A stretch of 64,000 nt of DNA from Microbacterium sp. (GTDB lineage: Bacteria > Actinomycetota > Actinomycetes > Actinomycetales > Microbacteriaceae). This document shows, piece after piece, positions 42,713 through 51,035 of the stretch (the stretch's first letter is position 1; each line of letters begins with the position of its first letter). Under the pieces are notes generated by a model. The model was not told the origin of the DNA. It was given only the letters and a program-made list of their open reading frames with translations, and made no database searches. Made by a program: the position numbers and the translations under genes. The stretch is taken from positions 21,644 through 85,643 of the forward strand of contig QFPM01000015.1 of the NCBI GenBank assembly GCA_003248655.1, given 5' to 3'.

Positions 42713-43893
42713 GCCGTCAGTCTTGCACTCCCCCCGGTGCCGCTGAGCACGTTCCGCCCGATGATCACCCGCATGATCTCGTTCGTCCCCTCGAGGATCT
42801 GGTGCACCCGGAGGTCCCGCACGACCTTCTCGATGCCGTACTCGTGCAGGTAGCCGTATCCGCCGTGCAGCTGCAACGCGCGGTTGGCGATGTCGAACCC
42901 GGCATCCGTCGCGAAGCGCTTTGCCATCGCGCACTGCGCCGTCGCGTCCGGCGCGCCCGCGTCGATCGCGCGCGCCGCCGCATGCACGAGAGCGCGCGCC
43001 GCGGCGAGGTCCGTGGCCATATCGGCGAGCGCGAAGACGACCGACTGACGCTCGGCGAGCGCCTCGCCGAAGGTGAACCGCTCGTGCACGTAGCGCACGG
43101 CGCGATCGAGCGCCCACTGCGCGCCGCCCAGCGAGCACGCCGCGATGTTGACCCGCCCACCGTCGAGCCCCTTCATCGCGAGACGGAAGCCCCCGCCCAC
43201 CGCACCGAGCACGGCGGATGCCGGCACCCGCACCTCGTCGAAGATCACCTGCCGGGTGGGCTGCGCGTTCCAGCCCATCTTGTGCTCTTCGGGGCCGAAG
43301 CTCAGCCCGCCGGCATCCGCCGGGACGAGGAAGGCGGTGATGCCCTGCGCTCCCGGCTCGCCCGTGCGCGCCATGACGAGGTAGACGGATGCCTCGCCGG
43401 CGCCCGAGATGAACTGCTTGACCCCGGTGAGGACGTACCCGTCGCCGCTCGCGATCGCCGTCGTGGTGATCGAGGCGGCATCCGAGCCTGCACCCGGCTC
43501 GGTGAGGCAGTAGGCGCCGAGGTGCTGCATCGTCGTGAGTCGGGGCAGCCACCGGTCGCGCTGGTCGGTCGTGCCGTGGGCGTCGATCATCCACGCGACC
43601 ATGTTGTGGATCGAGATGTACGCGGCGATCGTCGGATCGCCCATCGCGAGCAGCTCGAAGATCAGGGCCGCGTCGGCTCGGGTGAGGTCCGACCCGCCGA
43701 CATCGCCGCGCACGTAAACGCCGCCGAGGCCGAGGTCTCCCGCCTCGGCGAGCACGTCGCGCGGAAAGTGCCGGCGGCGATCCCAGTCGAGGGCGTTCGG
43801 GGCCAGCCGCGCCGTCGCGAAGTCGCGCACGGCATCGAGGATCGCGGAGCGCTCCTCGGCGGAAAGGGTCGTCGGGGCGGCGGTCATGCTCAT
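42709..43893 (-). CDS. Acyl-CoA dehydrogenase (isobutyryl-CoA dehydrogenase-like)
   Basis: FAD enzyme that oxidises acyl-CoA and passes electrons to ETF, 394 aa. It shows the ACAD signatures GAYCLTEPGAGSDAASITTTA, FISGAGEASVYLVMART, and RVNIAACSLGGAQWALDRAVRYVHERFTFGEAL. QLHGGYGYLHEYGIEKVVRDLRVHQILEGTNEIMR carries the catalytic Glu region. It most resembles the short branched-chain ACADs used in valine breakdown. A second in-frame ATG sits two codons downstream. It is encoded just upstream of echA and next to etfBA, its electron acceptor. Confidence 0.93.
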   Translation of the reverse strand: MSMTAAPTTLSAEERSAILDAVRDFATARLAPNALDWDRRRHFPRDVLAEAGDLGLGGVYVRGDVGGSDLTRADAALIFELLAMGDPTIAAYISIHNMVAWMIDAHGTTDQRDRWLPRLTTMQHLGAYCLTEPGAGSDAASITTTAIASGDGYVLTGVKQFISGAGEASVYLVMARTGEPGAQGITAFLVPADAGGLSFGPEEHKMGWNAQPTRQVIFDEVRVPASAVLGAVGGGFRLAMKGLDGGRVNIAACSLGGAQWALDRAVRYVHERFTFGEALAERQSVVFALADMATDLAAARALVHAAARAIDAGAPDATAQCAMAKRFATDAGFDIANRALQLHGGYGYLHEYGIEKVVRDLRVHQILEGTNEIMRVIIGRNVLSGTGGSARLTA

Positions 43894-43918
43894 GGCGTCA
43901 CGTCCTCGTGAGACAGAT

Positions 43919-43961
43919 CGACAACATTGTCGGCGCCCGGTAGGGCACATTGCTCAGTCTA
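43919..43961 (-). promoter_or_regulatory. Promoter and TetR-like palindrome for the ACAD/ECH operon
   Basis: CGACAACATTGTCG (43919-43932) is a 6+6 inverted repeat with a two-base centre. It lies about 25 bp before the dehydrogenase ATG. A minus-strand TAGACT (43956-43961) lies upstream of it as a possible -10 box. The arrangement fits repression by a TetR/FadR-type regulator that is not encoded nearby. Confidence 0.5.
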
Positions 43962-43975
43962 GACGCTCTTCAGGG

Positions 43976-45157
43976 TCAGAGTCGCTCGATGAGCGTCGCG
44001 TTCGCCATGCCGCCGCCTTCGCACATCGTCTGCAGCCCGAAGCGGCCGCCCGTCGCCTCGAGCGTCGCGAGGAGCGTTCCGAGCAATCGCGTTCCGCTCG
44101 ATCCCAGGGCGTGACCGAGGGCGATCGCGCCACCCCAGGGGTTGAGCTTCGCGGCATCCGCGCCGAGCTCCGCGGCCCACGCGAGCGGCACCGATGCGAA
44201 CGCTTCGTTTACCTCGTACGCGTCGAGGTCGTCGATCTCGAGTCCCGTGCGTTCGAGGATGCGGCGGGTCGCGGGGATCGGCCCCGTGAGCATGAGGAGC
44301 GGATCGTCACCGGTGATCGCGAAGGCGTGGAAGCGGGCGCGCGGAGTCAGGCCCAGCTCGAGCGCTTTCGTCTCGCTCATGATGAGCGCGGCCGACGCGC
44401 CGTCGGTGAGCGGCGAGGAGTTCCCCGCCGTGATGCGCCAGTCGAGCTCGGGGAACCTCTCGGCGAGCGCATCCGTCCGAAACGCGGGCGCAAGCCCCGC
44501 GAGAGCAGCGACGGTCGTCCCGGGGCGCACCGTCTCATCCAGCGTGACGTCGCCGGCATCCGTCGGCACCGGGAGCACCTGCGACGCGAAGCGGCCCTCC
44601 TCCAGGGCCTCGGCGGCTCTGCTGTGCGACTCGGCCGCGTAGGCGTCGAGATCGTCACGGCTGAGTCCCCACCGGTCGGCGATGAGCTCGGCCGAGACGC
44701 CCTGGTTGACGAGTCCGTCGGGGTACCGTACCCGCATCCTCGGCGAGAACGGCGACCCGCCCTGCCCTGACGCGGCGCCCAACGGAACGCGGCTCATCGA
44801 CTCGACGCCGCCCGCGATGACGATGTCGTACTGGCCCGCCATCACGCCCTGCGCGGCGAAGTGTGCCGCCTGCTGGCTCGATCCGCACTGGCGATCGATC
44901 GTCGTCGCGGGCACGCGCTCATCGAAGCCCGCGGCGAGCACGGCCTGCCGCGCGATGTTCACCGACTGCTCGCCGACCTGGCTGACGCAGCCGAGGAGCA
45001 CGTCGTCGACCTGCGCCGACTCGAGGCCGTTGCGCTCGAGCGTCGCGCGCAGCACGTGCGCCGCGAGGTCGACCGGATGGATGCCGCTCAGCGCCCCACC
45101 GGGCTTGCCGCGCCCCGACGGGGTGCGGACGACGTCGACGATGACGGCGGTGCGCAC
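43976..45157 (-). CDS. Acetyl-CoA acetyltransferase/thiolase
   Basis: Thiolase II-type enzyme, 393 aa. The acylated Cys is Cys91 in TIDRQCGSSQQA, the His is in GHALGSSGTRLL, and the second Cys is in LQTMCEGGGMANA. It starts 6 bp after the prpC stop and is probably the last gene of the prp operon. It may release acetyl-CoA or propionyl-CoA from 3-ketoacyl-CoA to feed the 2-methylcitrate cycle. Confidence 0.94.
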   Translation of the reverse strand: MRTAVIVDVVRTPSGRGKPGGALSGIHPVDLAAHVLRATLERNGLESAQVDDVLLGCVSQVGEQSVNIARQAVLAAGFDERVPATTIDRQCGSSQQAAHFAAQGVMAGQYDIVIAGGVESMSRVPLGAASGQGGSPFSPRMRVRYPDGLVNQGVSAELIADRWGLSRDDLDAYAAESHSRAAEALEEGRFASQVLPVPTDAGDVTLDETVRPGTTVAALAGLAPAFRTDALAERFPELDWRITAGNSSPLTDGASAALIMSETKALELGLTPRARFHAFAITGDDPLLMLTGPIPATRRILERTGLEIDDLDAYEVNEAFASVPLAWAAELGADAAKLNPWGGAIALGHALGSSGTRLLGTLLATLEATGGRFGLQTMCEGGGMANATLIERL

Positions 45158-45163
45158 GGTGGA

Positions 45164-46354
45164 TCAGCCCTCGGCTTCGGCGGCGCGCAGCGCGATCGTT
45201 GAGGTTCCCGCGTCGTCGACGAAGCCCTCGATGTGACGCTCGTCCGCTCCGACGTAGGCCGACAGCGGGCGGATGAGGGCGTTGGATGCCGCCTGCTCCA
45301 TGATGTGCGCCGTCCAGCCCACGACGCGCGCCGCGACGAACAGCGGCGTGAAGGTGAGCGTGTCGAAGCCCATCAGGTTGTAGGCGGGGCCGGAGGGGTA
45401 GTCGAGGTTCGGGTAGATCCCCTTGCGGTCGACGAACTCGCGCTCGAGCGTCGTGTACAGGGCCTCGACGTCGGGGCGCTCGTAGTAGTCGATGAGCGTG
45501 TCGAGCGCCGCCTTCATCGTCGGCACGCGCGAGTCGCCGCGCTTGTAGACGCGGTGGCCGAAGCCCATGATCTTGCGCTTCTCGGCGAGGGCGGTGTCGA
45601 GCCACGGGACGACATTGTCGGCATCCCCGATCTCGTCGAAGATGTGCAGCACGGCCTCGTTCGCTCCGCCGTGGAGCGGGCCCTTGAGAGCGCCGATCGC
45701 GCCGACGACCGCCGAGTACAGGTCGCTGAGGGTCGACGTGATAACGCGCGCGGTGAACGTCGATGCGTTGAACGAGTGCTCTGCGTACAGGATCATCGAG
45801 CGGTTGAACGCGTCGACGACGATGGGGTCGAACTCTTCGCCGAAGGTCATCCAGAGGAAGTTCGCGGCGTAGTCGAGGTCGTCGCGCGGCGCGATGAGGT
45901 CCTCACCGCGGCGGCGGCGCTGCCCGTACGCGACGATCGCGGGAAGCGCCGCGAACAGGCGGGTGGAGCGGGCGAGGTTGTCTTCGGGCGAGCCCGAGGC
46001 ATCCAGCACCGAGCCCGTGCCTGCGAGGTCGCGCGCGCCGAGGACGCTGACGGCGGAGCGCACCTCGTCCATCGGGTGGGCATCCAGCGGCGTCAGGTCG
46101 ATGACGGCCTTGACGTCGTCCGCCAGCGCGCGGTGGGTGCGCTCGGTCGCGCGCAGCTCAGCCAGCTGCTCCGCGGTCGGCAGCTCGCCGTTCCAGAGGA
46201 GGTACGCGACGGCCTCGACGGGCTGCGTCGCCGCCAGCTCGTGCACGGGGTAGCCGCGGTAGAGCAGCGAGTTCGTCTCGGGGTTGACCTTGCTGACGGC
46301 CGTAACGTCGGCGACGACGCCCGCGAGCCCCTTGTGGATGTCCTGGTCTGTCAT
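45164..46354 (-). CDS. prpC: 2-methylcitrate synthase (citrate synthase family)
   Basis: Condenses propionyl-CoA with oxaloacetate, 396 aa. Citrate-synthase signatures are GGANEAVLHIFDEIG (His274-type region near 218), MGFGHRVYKRGDSR (second catalytic His near 268) and YPNLDYPSGPAYNLMGF (Asp region). The 2-methylcitrate role is inferred from its place between prpB and thiolase in a gntR-prpD-prpB-prpC order. Plain citrate synthase activity is a usual side activity. Confidence 0.94.
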   Translation of the reverse strand: MTDQDIHKGLAGVVADVTAVSKVNPETNSLLYRGYPVHELAATQPVEAVAYLLWNGELPTAEQLAELRATERTHRALADDVKAVIDLTPLDAHPMDEVRSAVSVLGARDLAGTGSVLDASGSPEDNLARSTRLFAALPAIVAYGQRRRRGEDLIAPRDDLDYAANFLWMTFGEEFDPIVVDAFNRSMILYAEHSFNASTFTARVITSTLSDLYSAVVGAIGALKGPLHGGANEAVLHIFDEIGDADNVVPWLDTALAEKRKIMGFGHRVYKRGDSRVPTMKAALDTLIDYYERPDVEALYTTLEREFVDRKGIYPNLDYPSGPAYNLMGFDTLTFTPLFVAARVVGWTAHIMEQAASNALIRPLSAYVGADERHIEGFVDDAGTSTIALRAAEAEG

Positions 46355-46381
46355 TGCTGCTCCTTTGCTGTCATGCCACCC

Positions 46382-46440
46382 GGCATGTCCCGAAAATGGC
46401 TGCGTCGGGATGCCGAGGGCGACCGTTTTGGGGACATTCC
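46382..46440. repeat. Inverted repeat between prpB and prpC
   Basis: ATGTCCCGAAAATGG (46385-46399) is matched by CCGTTTTGGGGACAT (46422-46436) with two mismatches. A second, nested pair is GGCATGTCCCG and CGGGATGCC. It lies inside the operon, in the 112-bp prpB-prpC gap, so a hairpin in the transcript could alter the expression ratio. Confidence 0.7.
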
Positions 46441-46466
46441 CCGCCCGAAGTGGGACGAGGGAGAGG

Positions 46467-47366
46467 TCACGTGTCGATCGTGAAGGTGAAGACGTTCGTG
46501 TCGAAGTGGTTGTAGGACTCGTAGTCGAGCAGGTCGTACAGGTCGGCCCGGTGCTGCATCTCGCCGAGGCGGCCGGTCAAGTGCCCCTCGTCGTTCAGCG
46601 TATCGAGCGCACGGCCCGCCGCACCCATCGCCATCCGCAGGAGGGAGACCGGCCAGATCACGATCTGGACCCCAGCATCCTTCAGCGCATCGACAGAGAA
46701 CAGCTCGCTCTTGCCGAACTCCGTCATGTTGGCGAGGACCGGGACGTCGACGGCCTTCGCGACGGCCTCGAACTCGGCGAGATCCTTCATCGCCTCGGGG
46801 AAGATCGCATCGGCGCCCGCATCGACGAGCGCCTTCGCGCGATCGATCGCGGCGCCCAGGCCGTCGACCGCGCGGATGTCGGTGCGCGCCATGATGAGGA
46901 AGTTCGGGTCGCGCCGGGCGTCGACGGCCGCGCGGATGCGCTTCAGCGCTGTGCCCTCGTCGACGACCTGCTTGCCGTCGAGGTGTCCGCAGCGCTTCGG
47001 ATTGACCTGGTCTTCGATGTGGGTGCCGGCGAGCCCGGCATCCTCGAGCGTCTGGATCGTCCGCGCGACGTTCATCGGTTCGCCAAAGCCGGTGTCGGCG
47101 TCGATGATCGCCGGCAGCTCGGTCATGCGCGCGATCTGCTGGCCGCGGCCGGCCACTTCGGTGAGCGTCGTGAGGCCGATGTCGGGCAGGCCCAGGTCGG
47201 CCGACAGCACGGCGCCCGAGATGTAGACGCCCTCGAAGCGCTTGCGCTCGATGAGCCGGGCGCTGAGCGGGTTGAACGCCCCGGGGAACCGCAGCAGCTC
47301 CCCCGCGGCGAGCCGCTCGCGGAGCAGCCGCCGCTTCTCGGCGGCCGGTGTCTGGCTGTACAGCAT
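46467..47366 (-). CDS. prpB: 2-methylisocitrate lyase
   Basis: Splits methylisocitrate into pyruvate and succinate, 299 aa, isocitrate lyase/PEP mutase family. Signatures are FPGAFNPLSARLIER, YISGAVLSADLGLPDIGLTTL, IIDADTGFGEP (metal-binding Asp) and the active-site loop NPKRCGHLDGKQVV with the catalytic Cys near residue 125. ATG 47366 follows GGGGGG. A longer upstream reading frame exists but lacks homology-like features. Its place between prpD and prpC fixes the assignment. Confidence 0.96.
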   Translation of the reverse strand: MLYSQTPAAEKRRLLRERLAAGELLRFPGAFNPLSARLIERKRFEGVYISGAVLSADLGLPDIGLTTLTEVAGRGQQIARMTELPAIIDADTGFGEPMNVARTIQTLEDAGLAGTHIEDQVNPKRCGHLDGKQVVDEGTALKRIRAAVDARRDPNFLIMARTDIRAVDGLGAAIDRAKALVDAGADAIFPEAMKDLAEFEAVAKAVDVPVLANMTEFGKSELFSVDALKDAGVQIVIWPVSLLRMAMGAAGRALDTLNDEGHLTGRLGEMQHRADLYDLLDYESYNHFDTNVFTFTIDT

Positions 47367-47417
47367 CAGAAACCCCCCGTTTCGACTCGTCGCGCGCGCG
47401 GGGCGTGCAGCGCCACC

Positions 47418-47495
47418 GGCGCATAACTCAGGCAAAACCCGCCCGATGCTGCCCGAAACCGCCCGCAAACAGCAGCACTGCCTGAGTTGTGCGCC
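47418..47495. repeat. Inverted repeat between prpD and prpB
   Basis: GGCGCATAACTCAGGCA (47418-47434) is matched by TGCCTGAGTTGTGCGCC (47479-47495) with one mismatch over 17 bases. The 44-base centre contains two related AAACC(C)GCCC units. It fills most of the 150-bp prpD-prpB gap within the operon. It is built from a single inverted pair rather than the doubled words seen elsewhere. Confidence 0.75.
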
Positions 47496-47517
47496 GCGAC
47501 GCGGCCGGAACCGCGCA

Positions 47518-49044
47518 TCAGAACAACCCCTTCGGGCTGGGGACGGATGCCAGGACGCCCGCCTTCGCGACGATGTTGAGCTCCCGCACCTCGTCGGCGG
47601 TCAGCTCGGGCAGGCGCTGCGCGAGGCCCAGGAACCGCTCGATCTCGGCGGGCTCGAGCACGGGCTCCGCGAGCAGTCGGAACTTCGCGATGTAGTTCGC
47701 GCGGGCGAACGGGCGCGCGCCGAGCGGGTGCGCGTCGGCGACGGCGATCTCGTCGACGAGGGTCGACCCGTCGGCGAGCGTGATCTCGACGCGACCCCCG
47801 AAGGCCTTCTCGTCGGGGTCCTCGGAGTGGTAGCGGCGCGTCCACTCGGCATCCTCGGCCGTCGTGATCTTGTGCCACAGCTCCACCGTGTCGGGCCGGG
47901 CCGCCCGGGCGGGCAGGTACGAGTCGACGTGGTGCCAGCCGCCGTCCTGCAGCGCGACCGCGAAGATGTACGGAATCGAGTGGTCGAGCGTCTCGCGCGA
48001 CGCGGTCGGGTCGTACTTCTGCGGGTCGTTCGCGCCCGATCCGATGACGTAGTGGGTGTGGTGCGAAGTGTGCAGGACGATGGATGCCACGTTCGCGGGG
48101 TCGGTCAACTCGGGGTGCTCGCGGTGCAGCTTCCGGGCGAGATCGATCCAGGCCTGCGCCTGGTATTCGGCGGAGTGTTCCTTCGTGTACGAGTCGAGGA
48201 TCGCGCGCTTGGGCTCGCCCGGCGCGGGCAGCGGCACGTCGTAGCTCGCGGAGGGCCCGTCGAGCATCCACGCGATCACGCCGTCCTCACCTTCGTAGAT
48301 CGGGCTCGGCGAGGTCTGCCCGCGCATCGCGCGATCGACGGCTTCGACCGCCATCTTGCCTGCGAAGGCGGGGGCGTGCGCCTTCCACGTCGAGATCTCG
48401 CCCTTGCGCGACTGGCGGGTCGCGGTCGTGGTGTGCAGGCCCTGCGCGACCGCCTGGTAGATCGTCTCGGCGTCGAGGCCGAGGAGAGTGCCGATACCGG
48501 CCGCGGCGGACGGACCGATGTGGGCGACGTGGTCGATCTTGTGCTTGTGCAGCGAGATGGCGCGCACGAGGTCCATCTGGATCTCGTAGCCGGTCGCGAT
48601 GCCGCGGACAAGCGCCGCTCCGTCGGCCCCGACGTGCTGCGCGACGGCGAGGATCGGCGGGATGTTGTCGCCCGGGTGCGAGTACTCCGCCGCGAGGAAG
48701 GTGTCGTGGTAGTCGAGTTCGCGCACGGCCACGCCGTTCGCCCACGCCGCCCATTCGGGGCTCGAGACGACGTCGTTCGGCTCGCCGAACACGGTCGAGC
48801 CGTGCCCGTTGCGGCTCACCGGGTGGTCGAGCGCCTGGCTGCGGGCAGCCGTGACCGGACCGCGCGTGAGGGATGCCGCGGCGACCGACGCGTTGTCGAT
48901 GACGCGGTTAATGATCATGTCGACGACCTCCGCCTCGACGGCGACCGGGTCTGCGGCGACCTCGGCGATGTTGTAGGCGAGCTGATCCTCGCGGGCGAGG
49001 TTCTCTTCGGAGCGATGGACGCGGACGTGGTGGATGACGGTCAT
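47518..49044 (-). CDS. prpD: MmgE/PrpD family 2-methylcitrate dehydratase
   Basis: Dehydrates 2-methylcitrate in propionate catabolism, 508 aa. It shows the MmgE/PrpD all-alpha domain with ADPVAVEAEVVDMIINRVIDN, ASVAAASLTRGPV, and VRELDYHDTFLAAEYSHPGDNIPPILAVAQ near residues 108-137. GIGTLLGLDAETIYQAVAQGLHTTTATRQSRKGE follows. It starts in a 4-bp ATGA overlap with the gntR stop, so the regulator and first enzyme are coupled. Confidence 0.96.
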   Translation of the reverse strand: MTVIHHVRVHRSEENLAREDQLAYNIAEVAADPVAVEAEVVDMIINRVIDNASVAAASLTRGPVTAARSQALDHPVSRNGHGSTVFGEPNDVVSSPEWAAWANGVAVRELDYHDTFLAAEYSHPGDNIPPILAVAQHVGADGAALVRGIATGYEIQMDLVRAISLHKHKIDHVAHIGPSAAAGIGTLLGLDAETIYQAVAQGLHTTTATRQSRKGEISTWKAHAPAFAGKMAVEAVDRAMRGQTSPSPIYEGEDGVIAWMLDGPSASYDVPLPAPGEPKRAILDSYTKEHSAEYQAQAWIDLARKLHREHPELTDPANVASIVLHTSHHTHYVIGSGANDPQKYDPTASRETLDHSIPYIFAVALQDGGWHHVDSYLPARAARPDTVELWHKITTAEDAEWTRRYHSEDPDEKAFGGRVEITLADGSTLVDEIAVADAHPLGARPFARANYIAKFRLLAEPVLEPAEIERFLGLAQRLPELTADEVRELNIVAKAGVLASVPSPKGLF

Positions 49045-49685
49045 GGGGTTCCTTCCGGAGATGGCAGCGAGGCGAGGATCGATTCCAGCGCGTTGTGCAG
49101 GTGCACGTGGGTCGCGTGCGCGGCGAGGTCGCCGTCGCCCGCGGCGACGGCTGTGGCGATGAGGCGGTGCTCGGCGACCGACGCGGCGAGGCGGTCGGGG
49201 TTGTCGCGCGCGAGGCGGCGCACCCGCACGAGGTGGGTGCGCACGTTCCGCAGGGCCGCCGTGAGGTAGTCGTTGGCGACCGCGGCATCCATCGCCTCAT
49301 CGAACCGCGCGATGAGCGCGAAGTACGCGTCGGGGTCGGCGGCGGCATCCGTTCGGGCGAACTCGTCGGCGATCTCGGCGAACACGTGTCGGGCGCCCTG
49401 GTCGGCGGCCAGGCGCGCCGCGGTCTCTTCGAGGGCGCGGCGCAGCGCGAACAGCGCGCGGATGTCGCCGGCGTCGATGTCGCTGACGACGGTCACTCGA
49501 GGGGATGCCTGGACGACGAGGCCGTCGGCGGCGAGACGCCCGAGCGCTTCGCGCAACGGCGTACGGCTGACGCCGAGGCGCACGGACTGCTCCACCTCGG
49601 CGAGCACGGCTCCGGGCGGCAGTGCACCGGACTGGATCTCGTCGAGGAGGGTGCGGTAGGCGCGATCACTTGCCCGCATACGCAC
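49041..49685 (-). CDS. GntR family (FCD domain) regulator of the prp operon
   Basis: 214-aa regulator. The winged HTH is at about 8-68 (AYRTLLDEIQSGALPPGAVL, VSRTPLREALGRLAADGLV) and the helical FCD effector domain at about 80-205 with RALEETAARLAADQ and the metal-ligand-type HRLIATAVAAGD and HLHNALESIL. It is the first gene of gntR-prpD-prpB-prpC-thiolase. Two GTATAC palindromes lie just upstream, so autoregulation in response to a propionate-derived acid is likely. Confidence 0.93.
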   Translation of the reverse strand: MRMRASDRAYRTLLDEIQSGALPPGAVLAEVEQSVRLGVSRTPLREALGRLAADGLVVQASPRVTVVSDIDAGDIRALFALRRALEETAARLAADQGARHVFAEIADEFARTDAAADPDAYFALIARFDEAMDAAVANDYLTAALRNVRTHLVRVRRLARDNPDRLAASVAEHRLIATAVAAGDGDLAAHATHVHLHNALESILASLPSPEGTP

Positions 49686-49710
49686 ACCTCCTTGGGTCGG
49701 ACGCCTTTAT

Positions 49711-49769
49711 TGTATACATAAAGCCCGTCGATCGCGCAACAAGCCAGCACAGGCGCCCTCTACGTATAC
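49711..49769. promoter_or_regulatory. GntR operators and promoter of the prp operon
   Basis: TGTATACA (49711-49718) and a second GTATAC within ACGTATACAG (49763-49770) are perfect short palindromes 53 bp apart, start to start. They lie 25 and 78 bp upstream of the gntR start. FCD-type GntR proteins bind such TGTATACA-like sites. The TATACA of the first site also resembles a -10 box, so bound regulator would exclude RNA polymerase. Confidence 0.65.
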
Positions 49770-49801
49770 AGTGCACCCCCACGACCGCACGCCCCACCCG
49801 C

Positions 49802-49867
49802 CGAGAAACCATCTCCGCGCCGAGAAACCATGGCTCCCCCGGTTTCTCAGGCGCGATGTGGTTTCTC
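49802..49867. repeat. 19-bp-period palindromic element, word GAGAAACCA
   Basis: GAGAAACCA occurs at 49803-49811 and 49822-49830. CGGTTTCTC (eight of nine bases of the complement) is at 49840-49848, and TGGTTTCTC is at 49859-49867. Both arms have a 19-bp step and the centre is nine bases. The element lies between divergent genes, so it cannot be a simple terminator. Its right arm sits near where the -35 region of the RNase H promoter is expected. Confidence 0.9.
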
Positions 49868-49903
49868 ACGGGAACGGTCGCGCGGAGCGACTACCGTCGA
49901 GGG

Positions 49904-50440
49904 GTGACTTCCTCCCCCGACACCTACACCGTGGCCACCGACGGCGCCTGCAAGGGCAACCCCGGCCCCACCGGGTGGGCGTGGGTCGGCGAGGACGGCC
50001 ACTGGGCGGCGGGTGCGATCCCCGTCGGCACAAACAACATCGGCGAGCTCATGGGGCTGCTGAAGGCGATCGAGGACCACCCCGGCATCCGGCACCTGAT
50101 CGTTCAGGCCGACTCGAAGTACGCGATCGACACGTACGAGTCGTGGATGGATGCCCACCGCCGCCGCGGCTGGAAGACCTCTACCGGCGCGCCGACCAAG
50201 AACCGCGACCTGCTCGAGCAGCTCATCGTCGCGCGCGACGCGCGACGGGCGGTGGGGCTGCCCGACGTCGTGCTTGAGCACGTCCGCGGCCACCGCGGCC
50301 ACGTGCTCAACGAGTGGGCCGACGAGCGGGCCGTGCGGGGCGCCGAGCATGCCGCGTCGGGCACGGCGTCGGCGTGGTCGAGCCTCGGCGGGCTGCACCC
50401 GACCCTCGATGTGTCGACCGCGCCCGCGAAGAAGCGCTGA
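49904..50440 (+). CDS. rnhA: Ribonuclease HI family protein
   Basis: Degrades RNA in RNA-DNA hybrids, 178 aa. Acidic active-site residues are visible: Asp13 in VATDGACKGNPGPTGWAWV, Glu48 in NNIGELMGLLKAI, and Asp near 75 in IVQADSKYAIDTY. A later Asp is near 138 in HVLNEWADERAV, after the VRGHRGH loop. GTG 49904 follows TACCGT by six bases, so the mRNA is probably leaderless. The longer upstream reading frame runs through the repeat element and is not used. The C-terminal 30 residues are low complexity. Confidence 0.92.
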   Translation: MTSSPDTYTVATDGACKGNPGPTGWAWVGEDGHWAAGAIPVGTNNIGELMGLLKAIEDHPGIRHLIVQADSKYAIDTYESWMDAHRRRGWKTSTGAPTKNRDLLEQLIVARDARRAVGLPDVVLEHVRGHRGHVLNEWADERAVRGAEHAASGTASAWSSLGGLHPTLDVSTAPAKKR

Positions 50441-50464
50441 CCGCGCTGCGCCGCGCGCACCTCG

Positions 50465-50572
50465 CGCACACAGGAGATCTCACGCACACAGGACGCGGCG
50501 GGCTTCACACGTCCTGTGTCGGTGACTTCCCCTGTGTCAGCAACGACGACTCCCCCTGTGTCAGCAACGACG
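50465..50572. repeat. 18-bp-period palindromic element with a 24-bp duplication, word ACACAGG
   Basis: ACACAGG occurs at 50468-50474 and 50486-50492. CCTGTGT occurs at 50513-50519 and 50531-50537, both steps 18 bp. A 24-bp tandem copy of the last arm begins at 50555. The right half runs into the NUDIX gene and encodes its C-terminal LLTQGESSLLTQGKS, so the element has extended or replaced the original protein end. Confidence 0.8.
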
Positions 50573-51026
50573 CGAGGCGGTCGAGCGCGGGCCGCTGACC
50601 CTTCACGAGCCGCTCGCGGGCAGCATCGACGGGCATCCATTCGGCCCGGTCCACCTCGGGGAACCGTTGGGTACGACCCGAGCGCGGCGGCCACTCTAGC
50701 TCGAACTCGCCGAACTCGAAGTCGGATGCCGTGAACGCAGCGCCATCGGCGACGAAAACCGTGACCCGCTTGCCCGACGAGTACGCGAACGTGCCGAGTT
50801 CCGCATAGCCACCGACGGGCGCGTCGACCCCCAGTTCTTCGCGGAACTCGCGCTTCGCGGCATCCAGCGGCGCCTCGGCATCCGGGTCATATTCCCCTTT
50901 CGGAATAGACCACGCGCCAGCGTCCTTCGCGGCCCAGAAAGGACCACCCATATGCGCAACGAGCACCGTCACCCCGCCGCCGGGATCGACCCGATACAGC
51001 AGGATGCCGGCGCTCGTCGTGACCAT
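50505..51026 (-). CDS. NUDIX hydrolase
   Basis: 173-aa pyrophosphohydrolase. The NUDIX box spans residues 44-67 (GEYDPDAEAPLDAAKREFREELGV); the catalytic REFREELG core is intact, and the spacing before it is one residue longer than the usual GX5E. SAGILLYR at the N-terminus fits a small NTP or diadenosine-polyphosphate hydrolase. The last about 20 residues (LLTQGESSLLTQGKSPTQDV) are encoded by a repeat element rather than by family sequence. It may be co-transcribed with the aldo/keto reductase upstream (stop of that gene 10 bp before). Confidence 0.9.
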   Translation of the reverse strand: MVTTSAGILLYRVDPGGGVTVLVAHMGGPFWAAKDAGAWSIPKGEYDPDAEAPLDAAKREFREELGVDAPVGGYAELGTFAYSSGKRVTVFVADGAAFTASDFEFGEFELEWPPRSGRTQRFPEVDRAEWMPVDAARERLVKGQRPALDRLASLLTQGESSLLTQGKSPTQDV

Positions 51027-51035
51027 ACGACCCGC

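Noticed and set aside
47366..47468. Upstream extension of prpB to a start at 47468
   Set aside because: The extension runs through the inverted repeat, while ATG 47366 has a GGGGGG Shine-Dalgarno and matches the family start.
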